Source of the DNA: Planctomycetota bacterium
Lineage (GTDB): Bacteria > Planctomycetota > Planctomycetia > Planctomycetales > Planctomycetaceae
Assembly: GCA_014584345.1 (NCBI GenBank)
Contig: JACTNB010000032.1
Coordinates: 1 to 59,962, forward strand
Length of the DNA stretch: 59,962 nt
Direction of reading: 5' to 3'
The position numbers and the translations under genes are program-made. Under the pieces are notes generated by a model, which had not been told where the DNA came from, did not search any database, and saw only the letters and a program-made list of their open reading frames with translations. Below are positions 9,438 to 19,038 of the stretch, piece after piece; within the stretch, counting starts at the first letter, position 1, and the number at the start of each line of letters is the position of its first letter.

Positions 9438-10523
9438 TCACGTCCAGGAGGGGGTACAGGCGAATTGTCGGAGCGCTGCCTGAGCCACGGGTTGTGGGCA
9501 GGACCAGACAAGAAAGAACATGGCTTCGCGCAACGTACGTTCGGCCAGATGCCCGGCAATAAAGCCCGCCCCCTTGGTCGCAGTTAAATAAGCCTGCGCG
9601 GCGCGGAGCACCAGGGAATTGGCTCGAGCCCGCAGGGTTTGCGTGGTGAGAATTTCCATTGTGGGGGATTGTTCTTCGGCAATCAGCAGTTCTTCCACCA
9701 TCGCCTCCCATTCCTCTCGCAGTTTATTGCTTTCGGACTGGAGTTCGGTTCTCGAGCAGGCCTCGTGCTCCAGGGCATGCACGGCACGTCCGGCAACGCC
9801 CAGGGCAATGGTGCTGGTGGTGAGCGATCCGGTACCGCCGCCCCCGGATTTCATCACACTATTGCTCGGTTCGGTCAGCGCGGCCTCGTGCGGCACGTAG
9901 ACATTCCTTAGCTGGAGATGACCGGTATCGGAGGCATTCAGAGCCAACATTTCGGCGGCTGATCCCCGTTCCAGTCCCGGCGTTGTGGCATCGAGTGCCA
10001 ACAGGAGTTGACGTCCATCGGGTAGCGTTCCACCGGTGACAAGCAGATCGGCATGATGCACCCCGGTAACCCACGGCACGACGCCGTCGAGTCGGTATCC
10101 CGAATCCGTTTCGAGTAGGGTCACGGAGGAACGCTGCAGATGCTGTCGCGAGGTGGAGAGATGCGATATTCCAACAGTGGCAAAAATTTCCCCGCGTGCC
10201 AGTCTGGGCAACAGCGATTCCGCCAGTGGGTTATTTCGAGCGGCAACCAGGCGACTAACGGCGGCATTCCGCTGAGAGAGGACAAAGGCGGTCGTCAAGC
10301 AACTGGCACTACAATCGAGGTAAAAACGGGCGATCTCCGTGGCGGGAGTCGACTCTCCCTGGAAATTCTCGGGGATCCCCCAGGCCAGAATCCCAGCTCT
10401 GTTGAGTGCCTCAAATTGCCGGACGGGCCATTCGCCGGTTCGATCGGTGTGTACCGCCAGTTCCGCGATCGAGGAAAACATCGCGTGATATCGGGGGGGA
10501 CTGCTATAAGGCAAGTTACTCAT
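9438..10523 (-). CDS. Acyl-CoA dehydrogenase-like flavoprotein
   Basis: About 361 aa from the ATG at 10523 (the frame is open to 10574, but the extra residues are Cys/His-rich and unlikely). It shows the acyl-CoA dehydrogenase layout: an N-terminal helical domain, a middle beta domain with a VGISHLS segment and WVTGVHHADLLVTGG, and a C-terminal four-helix region (STIALGVAGRAVHALEH and ARANSLVLRAAQAYLTATKGAG). I cannot point to the catalytic Glu with certainty. The substrate is unknown; such stand-alone paralogues may act on acyl-CoA or on other flavin-dependent substrates. It converges with the PDZ gene, 3 nt apart, and is divergent from bioD. Confidence 0.8.
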   Translation of the reverse strand: MSNLPYSSPPRYHAMFSSIAELAVHTDRTGEWPVRQFEALNRAGILAWGIPENFQGESTPATEIARFYLDCSASCLTTAFVLSQRNAAVSRLVAARNNPLAESLLPRLARGEIFATVGISHLSTSRQHLQRSSVTLLETDSGYRLDGVVPWVTGVHHADLLVTGGTLPDGRQLLLALDATTPGLERGSAAEMLALNASDTGHLQLRNVYVPHEAALTEPSNSVMKSGGGGTGSLTTSTIALGVAGRAVHALEHEACSRTELQSESNKLREEWEAMVEELLIAEEQSPTMEILTTQTLRARANSLVLRAAQAYLTATKGAGFIAGHLAERTLREAMFFLVWSCPQPVAQAALRQFACTPSWT

Positions 10524-10731
10524 GCCTGCATTATGACACCCCACACACGTCGAGCAACCGTGGCTACCCCGCATCCGGCGAAAACGGGCGAGGAGGGCTT
10601 CCGCTCATTTACTAATTCCGAGAATCGTGCATGATATAGCCAGAACGTGTGCATGCGGAAGATCCCGGAAAGTAGTATCTTGCGGATGAGGAAGATTGTC
10701 TCTCGGGCCATCGAGTAAACACAGGTGAAGC

Positions 10732-11424
10732 ATGGGTTGTCGCGGACTTTTCGTCGGAGGGACGGATACAGCGGTAGGAAAGACATACGTCAGTTGCCAG
10801 ATCCTGGCACAATTACACCGTTTGGGCAGGAAAGCCGGAGCCTACAAACCGGCTTGTTCGGGAGCCATCTTCTCGGAATCTGGCCAGGGCCACTGGGAAG
10901 ACATCGATCGTTTGTCGGCATGGGTAAACCCGGCAGTGCCCGACGAGCGTATATGTCCGCAACGATTTCTGGCTCCGTTGGCCCCCCCTCGTGCAGCAAG
11001 GCTGGAGGGTCGGGACGTGGATCTAAGCAAGCTGCATGAAGGCCTGGCCTGGTGGAAAACCCAGGTCGACTGGCTGGTGATTGAAGGGGCGGGAGGCCTG
11101 CTGTCCCCCCTACACAAAACGGCCGCGGTAGCGGATCTGGCTGCTGCCTGGGGCTTCCCCCTGCTGATCGTTGCGCGGGCGGGGTTGGGGACGCTCAATC
11201 ACACGTTAATGAGCATCGAGGTGGCGGAAGCCCGGGGCTTGCGCGTCGCCGGCGTGATCCTGAATCCGTCAAGCGGGAACGACGACATGGAGACGATTCA
11301 ATATAACCTGGAGGATTTACAATCACGAACCCCGGTCCCCGTGCTGGGTTGTCTCCCCTGGGGGTCGGAGGAATTTGACATCGCCTGGTCGGAACTGTTC
11401 GACTTTTCGACGGGGGCCGTATAA
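10732..11424 (+). CDS. bioD: ATP-dependent dethiobiotin synthetase
   Basis: 230 aa. It closes the ureido ring of dethiobiotin from 7,8-diaminopelargonate, CO2 and ATP. The P-loop variant GTDTAVGKT lies at residues 10-18. The substrate lysine motif is AYKPACSG, and VIEGAGGLLSP is the classic BioD signature. The C-terminal half keeps GLGTLNHTLMSIEVAEARGL and the VILN segment. An AGGTGAAG sequence precedes the ATG. There is no bioA, bioB or bioF next to it, so biotin genes are dispersed, as is common in planctomycetes. The end of the protein is slightly shorter than the E. coli enzyme. Confidence 0.93.
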   Translation: MGCRGLFVGGTDTAVGKTYVSCQILAQLHRLGRKAGAYKPACSGAIFSESGQGHWEDIDRLSAWVNPAVPDERICPQRFLAPLAPPRAARLEGRDVDLSKLHEGLAWWKTQVDWLVIEGAGGLLSPLHKTAAVADLAAAWGFPLLIVARAGLGTLNHTLMSIEVAEARGLRVAGVILNPSSGNDDMETIQYNLEDLQSRTPVPVLGCLPWGSEEFDIAWSELFDFSTGAV

Positions 11425-11515
11425 AGTGTTAACTTCCCGCGAATAAGCGATTTGTCGCGTTTGTTCGCACGTCCAATGGAATTCGCGATTTGTTGTATGC
11501 CGAGGAACCGGGACC

Positions 11516-13048
11516 ATGCCCGACGAAAAGATTCCAGATTTCAGTTTTCTTCACGATACGCCAAAGGGTAATGACTCTTCCGTATTGGAACACCACGCGT
11601 CGGGCTCTTTTGTGGAGAATCCCACCAGCCCAATCGCGGAGTCTCGCGACACGCCCGACCAGAACGTGCCGGAGGGCAAAACGGAGGATACGTCCCCTGC
11701 CGAGTCTCAACCCGCCTGGATGGACCATGTCGCCACAACGGGCGGTCCCCAGGATAGCAGCACTCGCTTCGCAGCGGTGTTTGGCCATTCCGCGGACACA
11801 ACTCCGAAAAGCACTACAGCCGAAAGTCCGTCAGGCGGTCTCACCGAAGCCGTTCCTTCTTCCTCGGAGACCGACGACACGGGAAAAGAGGAGCAGTGCC
11901 CCCCTTCCCTTGAGCAGTCGGAAGAATCCGGGGAACTTGAAACCAGCGACAACGAGGAAACGCTGCTTACGCCGGAAGCGAATGCCGCAGCATCGGCTCC
12001 TGGCGACCTGGAGGAAACCGTGCCTATGACGACCGCAACAGAGTCGGAAGCGGCCGAGGCTGGTACCTCAGCGACGCCCAAGGCAGAAAGCGACGCGACA
12101 GAGACGTCCGAGTCCGATTTGAACAGGGCAGACGCGGATCAGGCGGTGGAGTCCCATGGCAAGGATGTCGGTGTTGTAGCCGCTTCGGTTGCCGCAGAGT
12201 CCGTTGCCTCTGCTGTCGTGGCGACTTCCTCCGCAAAACAAGCTGAACAGTCCTCGGGAGAAAAAACGCCGTCCAGCCCGGGCGCTGCCCGAGGAAGCAG
12301 CAAGGACGCTAAGTCCTCGAATCTGCTGGTCATGGTCCTGATCAGTTATGCCAGTGCGATGACTTTGTTCTGCCTGTATTTGCTGATGCAATCGTACAGC
12401 GGGAAACCTCATGAACTGGAAAGTCTGCCCGACCTGAAACCTCCCATGAAGAACGACGAAATAGCCTATCGTCTTGTTCCCGAGGGGGCGAATTTACCGC
12501 CGGGACATACGTTGAAACTCGGCGAATCCCGGCGATTTGGCAATGTCGTCGTAACCCCGTTGCGTGTCGAAAAGGAGCCGTTGAAATTCTCGCATTATTC
12601 GGGCGACCCCGGGCGGAGCAGGCCCGCTGCCGGTCCCGTACTGAAACTGTGGTTGAAGTTTGAAAATGTCTCTTCGGATCAGAAATTCGCGCCGATCGAT
12701 CGGCTGTTGGTATTAAAACGCATCGTGGATGCATCCCGCCCGGAGTTCCTCCGCTCGAACCAATGCATCGCACCGGCTTCCCGGAAGGGGGATTTAACGG
12801 AAACCATGTTGTTGTATGATCTGGAGATGCACGGCGACTGGAATTTCGCGGGGCTGGCCGACAACCCGCTGATTGGTCCTGGCGAAAGCGTGGAAGTTTA
12901 TCTTCCCTCCGAAGAATTAGATTCCATCTCCCTGGATCAGCCACTGATCTGGCGCGTGCAATTTCGGAAGGGATATCATCCTACTTCCTACCGCGGCGTA
13001 ACCACGCTGATTGAAGTGAAAATTGAGGCGGGCTCCATCCAGGCATAA
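11516..13048 (+). CDS. Acidic single-pass membrane protein of unknown function
   Basis: 510 aa. The first 260 residues are low complexity and rich in Glu, Ser, Thr, Ala and Pro, probably disordered and cytoplasmic. One membrane helix follows at about residues 271-291 (LLVMVLISYASAMTLFCLYL). The C-terminal 200 residues are a folded-looking, probably extracytoplasmic domain with alternating strands (HTLKLGESRRFGNVVVTPLRV, then LKLWLKFENVS), similar in feel to DUF4352-like immunoglobulin folds. I do not recognise a named family. The gene begins 91 nt after bioD, with a GGGACC region before the ATG, so it may be in the bioD transcript. Confidence 0.8.
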   Translation: MPDEKIPDFSFLHDTPKGNDSSVLEHHASGSFVENPTSPIAESRDTPDQNVPEGKTEDTSPAESQPAWMDHVATTGGPQDSSTRFAAVFGHSADTTPKSTTAESPSGGLTEAVPSSSETDDTGKEEQCPPSLEQSEESGELETSDNEETLLTPEANAAASAPGDLEETVPMTTATESEAAEAGTSATPKAESDATETSESDLNRADADQAVESHGKDVGVVAASVAAESVASAVVATSSAKQAEQSSGEKTPSSPGAARGSSKDAKSSNLLVMVLISYASAMTLFCLYLLMQSYSGKPHELESLPDLKPPMKNDEIAYRLVPEGANLPPGHTLKLGESRRFGNVVVTPLRVEKEPLKFSHYSGDPGRSRPAAGPVLKLWLKFENVSSDQKFAPIDRLLVLKRIVDASRPEFLRSNQCIAPASRKGDLTETMLLYDLEMHGDWNFAGLADNPLIGPGESVEVYLPSEELDSISLDQPLIWRVQFRKGYHPTSYRGVTTLIEVKIEAGSIQA

Positions 13049-13628
13049 ATGGTTGCCACGCGCCCGTGATCGCTCTGCTCAACGCGACGCTGTTCGAGAA
13101 TTCAGTTGTCGAGCAAATTCCTAAAAATGCCAACAAAATCTATTACCTGTGACAGTATGTTGTCATAAGGTTCGATTATGTTTTTTAGAGTTCGGGCCAA
13201 AATCAGGGGGAAGTGATGGGCCTGAGTTGTACAGCCGCATGTCGGCTGTTTCGCCACAACGAAGCCATCACTTCCCCGCTGGCCGCATGGTTCTATTCGC
13301 ATGCTGCCGGACAATACCGAACAGTCGCTTTCTCTCCTTCGCTTTCTCTCCTTCATCCTGGCGGGTAGGATTTATCCAGATTCCCGCTGCCGAATCCCTG
13401 TAACGGGATGTGTTCCGCCTGAGCCACGGTTTCCGCAGGCAAGGAACTTCCGACGGTTTGAATTCGATCCGCTTGTGTGTGCCGATCAACTTCACCTAAA
13501 TCATAGCATCCCCTGCAACATCAACAGTGGGGAATCTCAAATTTCCCGGCATTGTTTTCCATAACCATCAACCACCGTCCAGAAATACCATTGTGAATTG
13601 GATGGTGTGTTGAAATCGGTCAGAAAGG
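13049..13628 (+). other. Intergenic with a long imperfect hairpin
   Basis: 580 nt without a convincing gene. The main structure is the 71-nt hairpin listed separately at 13207-13277. The rest is pyrimidine-rich (a duplicated TCGCTTTCTCTCC near 13323-13350) and otherwise featureless. Confidence 0.5.
13207..13277. other. Extended stem-loop (cruciform or structured RNA candidate)
   Basis: Three nested complementary blocks give about 25 bp of stem. GGGGAAGTGATGG (13207-13219) pairs with CCATCACTTCCCC (13265-13277), GTTGT pairs with ACAAC (13256-13260), and ACAGCCG pairs with CGGCTGT around a CATGT loop. There is no T-run, so a simple terminator is unlikely. It could be a mobile palindromic (REP/MITE-like) unit or a small RNA. 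Confidence 0.6.
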
Positions 13629-13637
13629 ATGTGTGAA

Positions 13638-15626
13638 ATGACGAGACGATGGTTCCTGGGCTGCGTGGCGGCGTTCGGTCTTGGCGTGTCTTGCGTTTCC
13701 CCGTCGGAGGCCGAGGACTTTACCACTTTGTACGGCACAGCCCGCAAGCAGGCCCGTCAAATTTCCAGCAATTCCCTGGCGGTTCCCATGCCGCCCGAAC
13801 AATGGCAGGCCACCCTGGCGGAACGCCGGGAACAGTGGCGGGAAATGCTGGGGCTGTCTCCCCTTCCCGAACGGACACCCCTCAATGCGAAAGTGACCGG
13901 CACACTCGAACGAGGCGATTACGTAGTTGAAAAAGTCTACTTCGAAGCCGTTCCGGGCGCTTACGTGATAGGCAATTTGTATCGTCCTGCAGTCATTACC
14001 GAACCCTTGCCTGCGGTCCTGTATTTGTGCGGGCACACCAAGGGGAAAGTCAGCCCCACCTATCAATCGCATCCGCGCTGGTTCGGGCAGCATGGTTACG
14101 TGGCGCTGGTGCTCGATCCGATACAACTGGGGGAATCGCAGGGTTTGCATCACGGTACCTATCGCGAAGGGCGCTGGGACTGGCAAAGCCGGGGCTACAC
14201 CCCCGCAGGGACGGAAGTGTGGAATGCGATGCGGGCACTCGACTATCTGGAATCGCGTCCCGACGTGGATGGAGACAGGATGGGAGTGACCGGCCTGAGC
14301 GGCGGGGGTGTCATCTCCTGGTGCCTGGGAGGGGCGGATGAACGGGTGAAGGTGGTGGTACCGGTCTGCCAATCGGGCAGCATCGAACAGGTGGTGACCG
14401 ATCGCAGCACCGATGGACACTGCGACTGCGCCTTCTGGATCAATTACTACCGCTGGTGCTGGTCGGACATCGGCAGTCTCATAGCCCCCCGACCGTTTCT
14501 GATGGCTTCGGGGTCGGAAGATGTGTTGTGGCGTCCCAGCGGATATCGGGATGTCGCTCATCGCATACGGCATCAATATACGGCACTCGGCGCGGGTGAC
14601 AACTTCGATCTGGTGGAAGATCTTTCGCCCCATGGCTACACCCCCAAGCTGCGACGGGCGATATTCACCTGGTTTAACACCCATTTGAAACAGGACCCCA
14701 GTCCCGTGGCGGACGACGTGACGGATTTTGTCGAGCCCGAGGAAAACCTGCTGGTGTTTGGCGGCAAACTCCCCACGGATGATCGCATGCGAGAGATCGA
14801 TAAAATCCTGGTACGCCGTCCCGAACTGCCGGAAATCACGGATGAAAAAAGCTGGCAGAGTCATCAGGCCGCGGCACTCGCCAAGTTGAAAGGCCTGACA
14901 TTCCGCCATACGACGGAACAACACACACCGCATCACCGGGCCTTTCGAGACGATGGCAATTCGGGAGGCCTGACATCGGGGACCTACGAATTCGAAAGCT
15001 ACGACGGCATGACGATCAGCGTGCGTACCAAGCGATTCGCCGGAAGTCCCCTGCCGACTCCCCTGCTGGCGCTGGCGGCTCAACCCGACGCAAAAAGTAC
15101 ATTCAACGGCGGGGGAGCCTCGCGTCCCGGTGTCTCCGCGCCGATCGCCACGGCAGTGGTTGAAGTCCGCAATACGGGAGTAACATCCGTGGGGCCGGGA
15201 TATTTATGGACGGTCCGGCGGACCTATCCGCTGCTGGGAGAAACGCTGCCCGAACGCCAGTTGAGCGATCTGCTGGCAGGTATCGCCCTGCTGCGGAACC
15301 AATCGCAAACAGGTCCCATAGCCGTTTATGGGCAGGGCGTGACCGCGCCACTGGCCATCTACGCAGCGCTGCTGGATGATGAGATCACGGAAATCGTCCT
15401 CGCCAATCCCCCCGAGACGCATGCAGACCCGGAATCAGGAGAATTTCTAGGCGTGCTTAGGATCGGAGACTACCCACAAAACCTGGCGCTGGCATATCCC
15501 CGTCCGATTACGTTTGTCGGCAAGATGCCCGCAGCGTATGAATGGACACGTCAGGCCTACCAGAAATTGGGGGCTGGCGACAAAATCCGAGTGATCCCGA
15601 ATATGCAGCAATGGCAACCGCGCTGA
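13638..15626 (+). CDS. Secreted acetylxylan-esterase-like alpha/beta hydrolase
   Basis: About 662 aa. The ATG at 13638 is preferred over 13629 because AAGGA is then properly spaced. It has an N-terminal Tat-like/Sec signal (MTRRWFLGCVAAFGLG). The hydrolase domain (about 60-360) has the oxyanion-type YLCGHTKGK, the nucleophile elbow GLSGGG, an acid candidate in SGSEDVLW and a His candidate in DLSPHGY. This is the arrangement of the acetylxylan esterase / abhydrolase_7 families common in planctomycetes. The remaining 300 residues form a second hydrolase-like region (GPIAVYGQGVTAPLAIYAA has a nucleophile-elbow shape with Gln instead of Ser), likely non-catalytic. The substrate is probably an acylated polysaccharide, by family only. 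Confidence 0.82.
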   Translation: MTRRWFLGCVAAFGLGVSCVSPSEAEDFTTLYGTARKQARQISSNSLAVPMPPEQWQATLAERREQWREMLGLSPLPERTPLNAKVTGTLERGDYVVEKVYFEAVPGAYVIGNLYRPAVITEPLPAVLYLCGHTKGKVSPTYQSHPRWFGQHGYVALVLDPIQLGESQGLHHGTYREGRWDWQSRGYTPAGTEVWNAMRALDYLESRPDVDGDRMGVTGLSGGGVISWCLGGADERVKVVVPVCQSGSIEQVVTDRSTDGHCDCAFWINYYRWCWSDIGSLIAPRPFLMASGSEDVLWRPSGYRDVAHRIRHQYTALGAGDNFDLVEDLSPHGYTPKLRRAIFTWFNTHLKQDPSPVADDVTDFVEPEENLLVFGGKLPTDDRMREIDKILVRRPELPEITDEKSWQSHQAAALAKLKGLTFRHTTEQHTPHHRAFRDDGNSGGLTSGTYEFESYDGMTISVRTKRFAGSPLPTPLLALAAQPDAKSTFNGGGASRPGVSAPIATAVVEVRNTGVTSVGPGYLWTVRRTYPLLGETLPERQLSDLLAGIALLRNQSQTGPIAVYGQGVTAPLAIYAALLDDEITEIVLANPPETHADPESGEFLGVLRIGDYPQNLALAYPRPITFVGKMPAAYEWTRQAYQKLGAGDKIRVIPNMQQWQPR

Positions 15627-15968
15627 AGGGAGTGCCTGCGGAAAACGCAGGCCGTTGATTCCGTTCGCAAAACCCTCGGGAAAGTGGGACGCGCGCTGGC
15701 ACGCACTTCGGATGACAGGGTAATACCGTACACGACCTCGTCTGGCATCTCGGGACGGGATATATATTTCGATGGAAGATACCGTCGAAAACGCGGGGAA
15801 AATTGCGTTGGGAAACCCAGGCCGCGATGGATTTGGGCCGTACATGGATAATTCACTGCTTCTTCACGGAATCTTTACAAAAGGCCTGTACCCTCCACAC
15901 ACGCGAACAGCAAATCAACATAGCGGATGTTGATCACTGATTTCTTTTCATTAGACGTGGAGTCATCA
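15627..15968 (+). other. Intergenic with a small hairpin after the stop
   Basis: 342 nt. GCCTGCG (15634-15640) pairs with CGCAGGC (15646-15652) around a GAAAA loop, 8 nt after the hydrolase stop. No T-run follows, so termination is uncertain. The rest holds nothing I can name; GTGGAG before 15969 may be the ribosome-binding site of the next gene. Confidence 0.5.
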
Positions 15969-17072
15969 ATGCCAGTCTATTCCTTGTTTCGTTCCAAAGG
16001 GAAGATATCCCGACAAGCCTTCACCCTGATCGAACTTTTAGTAGTGATCGCGATCATCGCTATTCTTGTCGCATTGCTGTTGCCTGCCGTGCAGCAGGCC
16101 CGCGAAGCGGCCCGCCGATCGCAGTGCAAGAACAATCTCAAGCAGATCGGGTTAGCCCTGCATAACCACATGGACACTCACGGTTCCTTTCCTCCGGGTT
16201 ATGTCAGTTATGACGAAACCTCGCAGCGCTATCGTACCGGCGGGTGGCAGGACGACAGCCGCAACGAAATGGGATTCTCATGGTTGCCTATGTTGCTCCC
16301 TTTCATGGAAGAACCCGCGCGCTGGGACCAGGTGTTTGCCTGCAACGTCGCGCGCCTGGATGTCCATGAACACAATCCTTCCGACGACTGTGAATCGAAT
16401 GCTGCATTTGGGAACATTGGTCGTGAACCCCTGGGGTTCAATATCTGCCCCAGCAATCCCAAAATCAGAAAGCAATTCGGAGGCAAGATCGGGCTGGAAG
16501 CACTCGCGAAAGGAAATTACGCGGCCAGTTGGGGATCGGGAGACATGCTGAGTTGGGAAAGCAACTCAACCAAAGGGGCGTTTGGTTGTCTTAATCTTCC
16601 CCAAGAAAAAATTGTCCGCTCCCTGGGAGGATCGGGCGATCGTTTTCAACACAACCAGGGGACTCGTTCGAGCGATATCACGGACGGCATGAGCAATACC
16701 GTGGCAGTGAGTGAAGTGATTGCCACCGACGGCAGTTCAACTGCAGCCAGCAGCGACGATATCCGGGGCGTCTGGATGAATCCCGGCATGGGAGCCACGA
16801 TTTTTACGGGTGCCCGCAATCCGAACTCGCCCCTGGAAGATATTCTGGCCGCGTGTGATACAACGATTCCCGCTACCGAACGTCCCTTCCTGAAATGCAC
16901 GGAGGCCCGCACCTCCTCGGCGCTGTTCGCGGCGGCCCGCAGTTACCATGCGGGAGGAGTGAATGCAGCGATGTGCGATGGTTCGGTGCGTTTTTTCAGC
17001 GAAAACATCAGCGATGTCATCTGGGCCGGTGTGAACACGATGAGAAATGGTGAAACGCTGGGGGAATTTTAA
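15969..17072 (+). CDS. DUF1559 type IV pilin-like protein (first of tandem pair)
   Basis: 367 aa from the ATG at 15969. The short basic leader ends before the class III signal FTLIELLVVIAIIAILVALL, the substrate of prepilin peptidase, followed by the family's LLPAVQQAREAARRSQC. The rest is the DUF1559 domain, ending in the H-X9-DG motif (YHAGGVNAAMCDGSVRFF) that defines planctomycete SBP_bac_10/DUF1559 proteins. These are very abundant secreted pseudopilin-like proteins of unknown role. The neighbour at 17293 is a close paralogue. It is likely exported and retained at the cell surface or in a type II-like system. Confidence 0.92.
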   Translation: MPVYSLFRSKGKISRQAFTLIELLVVIAIIAILVALLLPAVQQAREAARRSQCKNNLKQIGLALHNHMDTHGSFPPGYVSYDETSQRYRTGGWQDDSRNEMGFSWLPMLLPFMEEPARWDQVFACNVARLDVHEHNPSDDCESNAAFGNIGREPLGFNICPSNPKIRKQFGGKIGLEALAKGNYAASWGSGDMLSWESNSTKGAFGCLNLPQEKIVRSLGGSGDRFQHNQGTRSSDITDGMSNTVAVSEVIATDGSSTAASSDDIRGVWMNPGMGATIFTGARNPNSPLEDILAACDTTIPATERPFLKCTEARTSSALFAAARSYHAGGVNAAMCDGSVRFFSENISDVIWAGVNTMRNGETLGEF

Positions 17073-17292
17073 TTACGGCTCTTCGGAATCAGGAGGGGTG
17101 ACAGCTATTCTTATTGAGCAGATTGCCACCTCTTTATGTTGACCATTCACGAAATCTTAAACACTTCTTAATCATAACTTAAAATTACCCTGCTATGTTC
17201 GTTTGGCTTATTCAGTTTCACATTCTGATTACTCCGTGAAAACAGCAGATTTTGATATTTTTCAGTGTATGTGATCAACCAGGAGACTTAGA

Positions 17293-18372
17293 ATGAACAG
17301 GAAATCCTGCATTATGCACCGTCGACAAGCTTTCACTTTGATCGAACTGTTAGTAGTTATCGCGATCATCGCTATTTTGGTCGCATTGCTTCTGCCTGCC
17401 GTGCAGCAGGCGCGCGAAGCTGCTCGCCGGTCGCAGTGCAAAAACAATCTGAAGCAAATCGGCCTGGCACTGCATAACCACATGGACACGTACGGATCCT
17501 TCCCACCAGGTTATGTTTGCTATGATGAAACCTCCCAACGTTTCCGTACCGGAGGCTGGCAGGACGACGATCGCAATGAAATTGGGTTTTCGTGGCTGCC
17601 CATGCTGTTTCCCTTCATGGAAGAACCAGCACGCTGGGACCAGATCGACGCCTGCAATCGCGATCGGGGAACGGGTACGCACAACCCTTCCGATCACTGT
17701 GAAGCAGTAGGTGGTGCGGTTGGAAACATAGGCCGGGAGCCGCTAGTGTTCCATACCTGCCCAAGCAACCCCAAGATCAGAAAGCAATTCGGGGGCAAAA
17801 TCGGACTGGAAGCCTTGGCAAAAGGAAATTACGCGGCCAGTTGGGGCTCGGGAGACATGCTCTCGTGGGAATCCAACTCCACCAAAGGGGCGTTTGGTTG
17901 CGTTCACATTCCACAAGCCAAGGTGGATGCCTCGGGAGATCGCTTTCAGCAAAGCCAGGGGGTGCGATCCAGTGACATTACGGACGGGATGAGCAACACA
18001 GTAGCCGTCAGCGAAGTGATTGCCACCGATGGGGCGACTACGGCCACGAGCAGCAACGATATCCGGGGCGTATGGATAAATCCCGGCATGGGTGCCACGA
18101 TTTTCACGGGGGCTCGCAATCCGAACTCTCCCCTCGAAGACATTCTGGCCGCGTGTGACACGGCGATTCCCGCCACCGAGCGTCCGTTTCTGAAATGTAC
18201 GGAAGCCCGCACGTCCTCGGCATTGTTCGCGGCGGCCCGCAGTTACCATGCAGGAGGAGTGAATGCGGCGATGTGCGATGGATCGGTGCGGTTCTTCAGC
18301 GAAAACATCAGCGATGTCATCTGGGCCGGGGTGAACACGGCGAGAAATGGCGAAACGCTGGGTGAGTTTTAA
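17293..18372 (+). CDS. DUF1559 type IV pilin-like protein (second of tandem pair)
   Basis: 359 aa and nearly identical in architecture to the gene at 15969. Long blocks match at both protein and DNA level (for example the region around FGGKIGLEALAKGNYAASWG and the last 100 residues), so this is a recent tandem duplication. Differences cluster in the middle (residues about 110-150 and 215-230) and in the leader (MNRKSCIMHRRQA). The 220-nt spacer between them is AT-rich and holds its own GGAGA ribosome-binding site before 17293, so it may also be expressed alone. Confidence 0.92.
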   Translation: MNRKSCIMHRRQAFTLIELLVVIAIIAILVALLLPAVQQAREAARRSQCKNNLKQIGLALHNHMDTYGSFPPGYVCYDETSQRFRTGGWQDDDRNEIGFSWLPMLFPFMEEPARWDQIDACNRDRGTGTHNPSDHCEAVGGAVGNIGREPLVFHTCPSNPKIRKQFGGKIGLEALAKGNYAASWGSGDMLSWESNSTKGAFGCVHIPQAKVDASGDRFQQSQGVRSSDITDGMSNTVAVSEVIATDGATTATSSNDIRGVWINPGMGATIFTGARNPNSPLEDILAACDTAIPATERPFLKCTEARTSSALFAAARSYHAGGVNAAMCDGSVRFFSENISDVIWAGVNTARNGETLGEF

Positions 18373-18525
18373 GCATGTGTGATTGATTGTCCTCAGCCAC
18401 GAATCACTCCCTGCGCGGTTGCCTCCGGAGACGACCGCGCAGGCTGTTGTGCGGACGGCTATTGGCGAGAACAGATTATCCTCGAAATGAGGCCAGTGGA
18501 TCTCTACGAAAAGAAAGCAGAGCTG

Positions 18526-18921
18526 ATGTTGTTGTTTCGTGTGTGGTACGTGATGCTCGCGGTTTGCGGTATTCTAGGATGTGGCGAGGGCGCATTGCCC
18601 GGTTCCACGCCCCCCGAAAAAGTGGCCTCCCTGATTCAAGGTCTGAATGATTCCGCCAGCAGCGACGAAACCTTTCAAACCCTGTTTGTGTCCGGAGCCG
18701 TGCCCGAGGATCGCGCGAAGTATTTTAGCGCGCTGATTGAAGTTGTAGATGTCCCCAAGGTGCATGGGAATGAAGCCACGGCACAAGTGAAGATTTCCCA
18801 GGCATCGATCGGTACGGAAGGGGGCCACAGCAAGGCGGTGGAGGTAGGCGAGGGGACCGTCACCTGGAAACTGAAACTGGAAGGGGAGGAATGGAAGCTG
18901 GTCGAGGCCCCACTGCCTTGA
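18526..18921 (+). CDS. Small lipoprotein following the DUF1559 genes
   Basis: 131 aa from the ATG at 18526 (the frame is open from 18379, but the sequence before has no signal-peptide character). The N-terminus has a lipoprotein signal, with LGC as the lipobox (GILGC). The mature part is a small alpha+beta protein, with a helix (KVASLIQGLNDSASSDETFQ) and strands (ATAQVKISQA, GEGTVTWKLKLEGEEWKLVEAP) reminiscent of NTF2-like or DUF4878-type folds. Small lipoproteins of this kind often follow DUF1559 genes in planctomycetes. Function unknown. Confidence 0.7.
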   Translation: MLLFRVWYVMLAVCGILGCGEGALPGSTPPEKVASLIQGLNDSASSDETFQTLFVSGAVPEDRAKYFSALIEVVDVPKVHGNEATAQVKISQASIGTEGGHSKAVEVGEGTVTWKLKLEGEEWKLVEAPLP

Positions 18922-19038
18922 ATTCAGGCTCCGTCCCAGGGATTCCGCGTGAAAGCCGTAGCGTGTCCTTGAGCAGTCAGACTCCGCGGTGGCAGGCCGA
19001 GCATGGCTCGTCTGTAATTGAAATGTTTGGGAGTGAAG

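Noticed and set aside
13620..15083. Long minus-strand ORF (487 codons) opposite the hydrolase
   Set aside because: It is a mirror of the GC-rich hydrolase gene; the plus frame has a signal peptide, a nucleophile elbow and a ribosome-binding site.
15634..15652. Rho-independent terminator after the hydrolase
   Set aside because: The 7-bp stem is real, but no T-run follows it.
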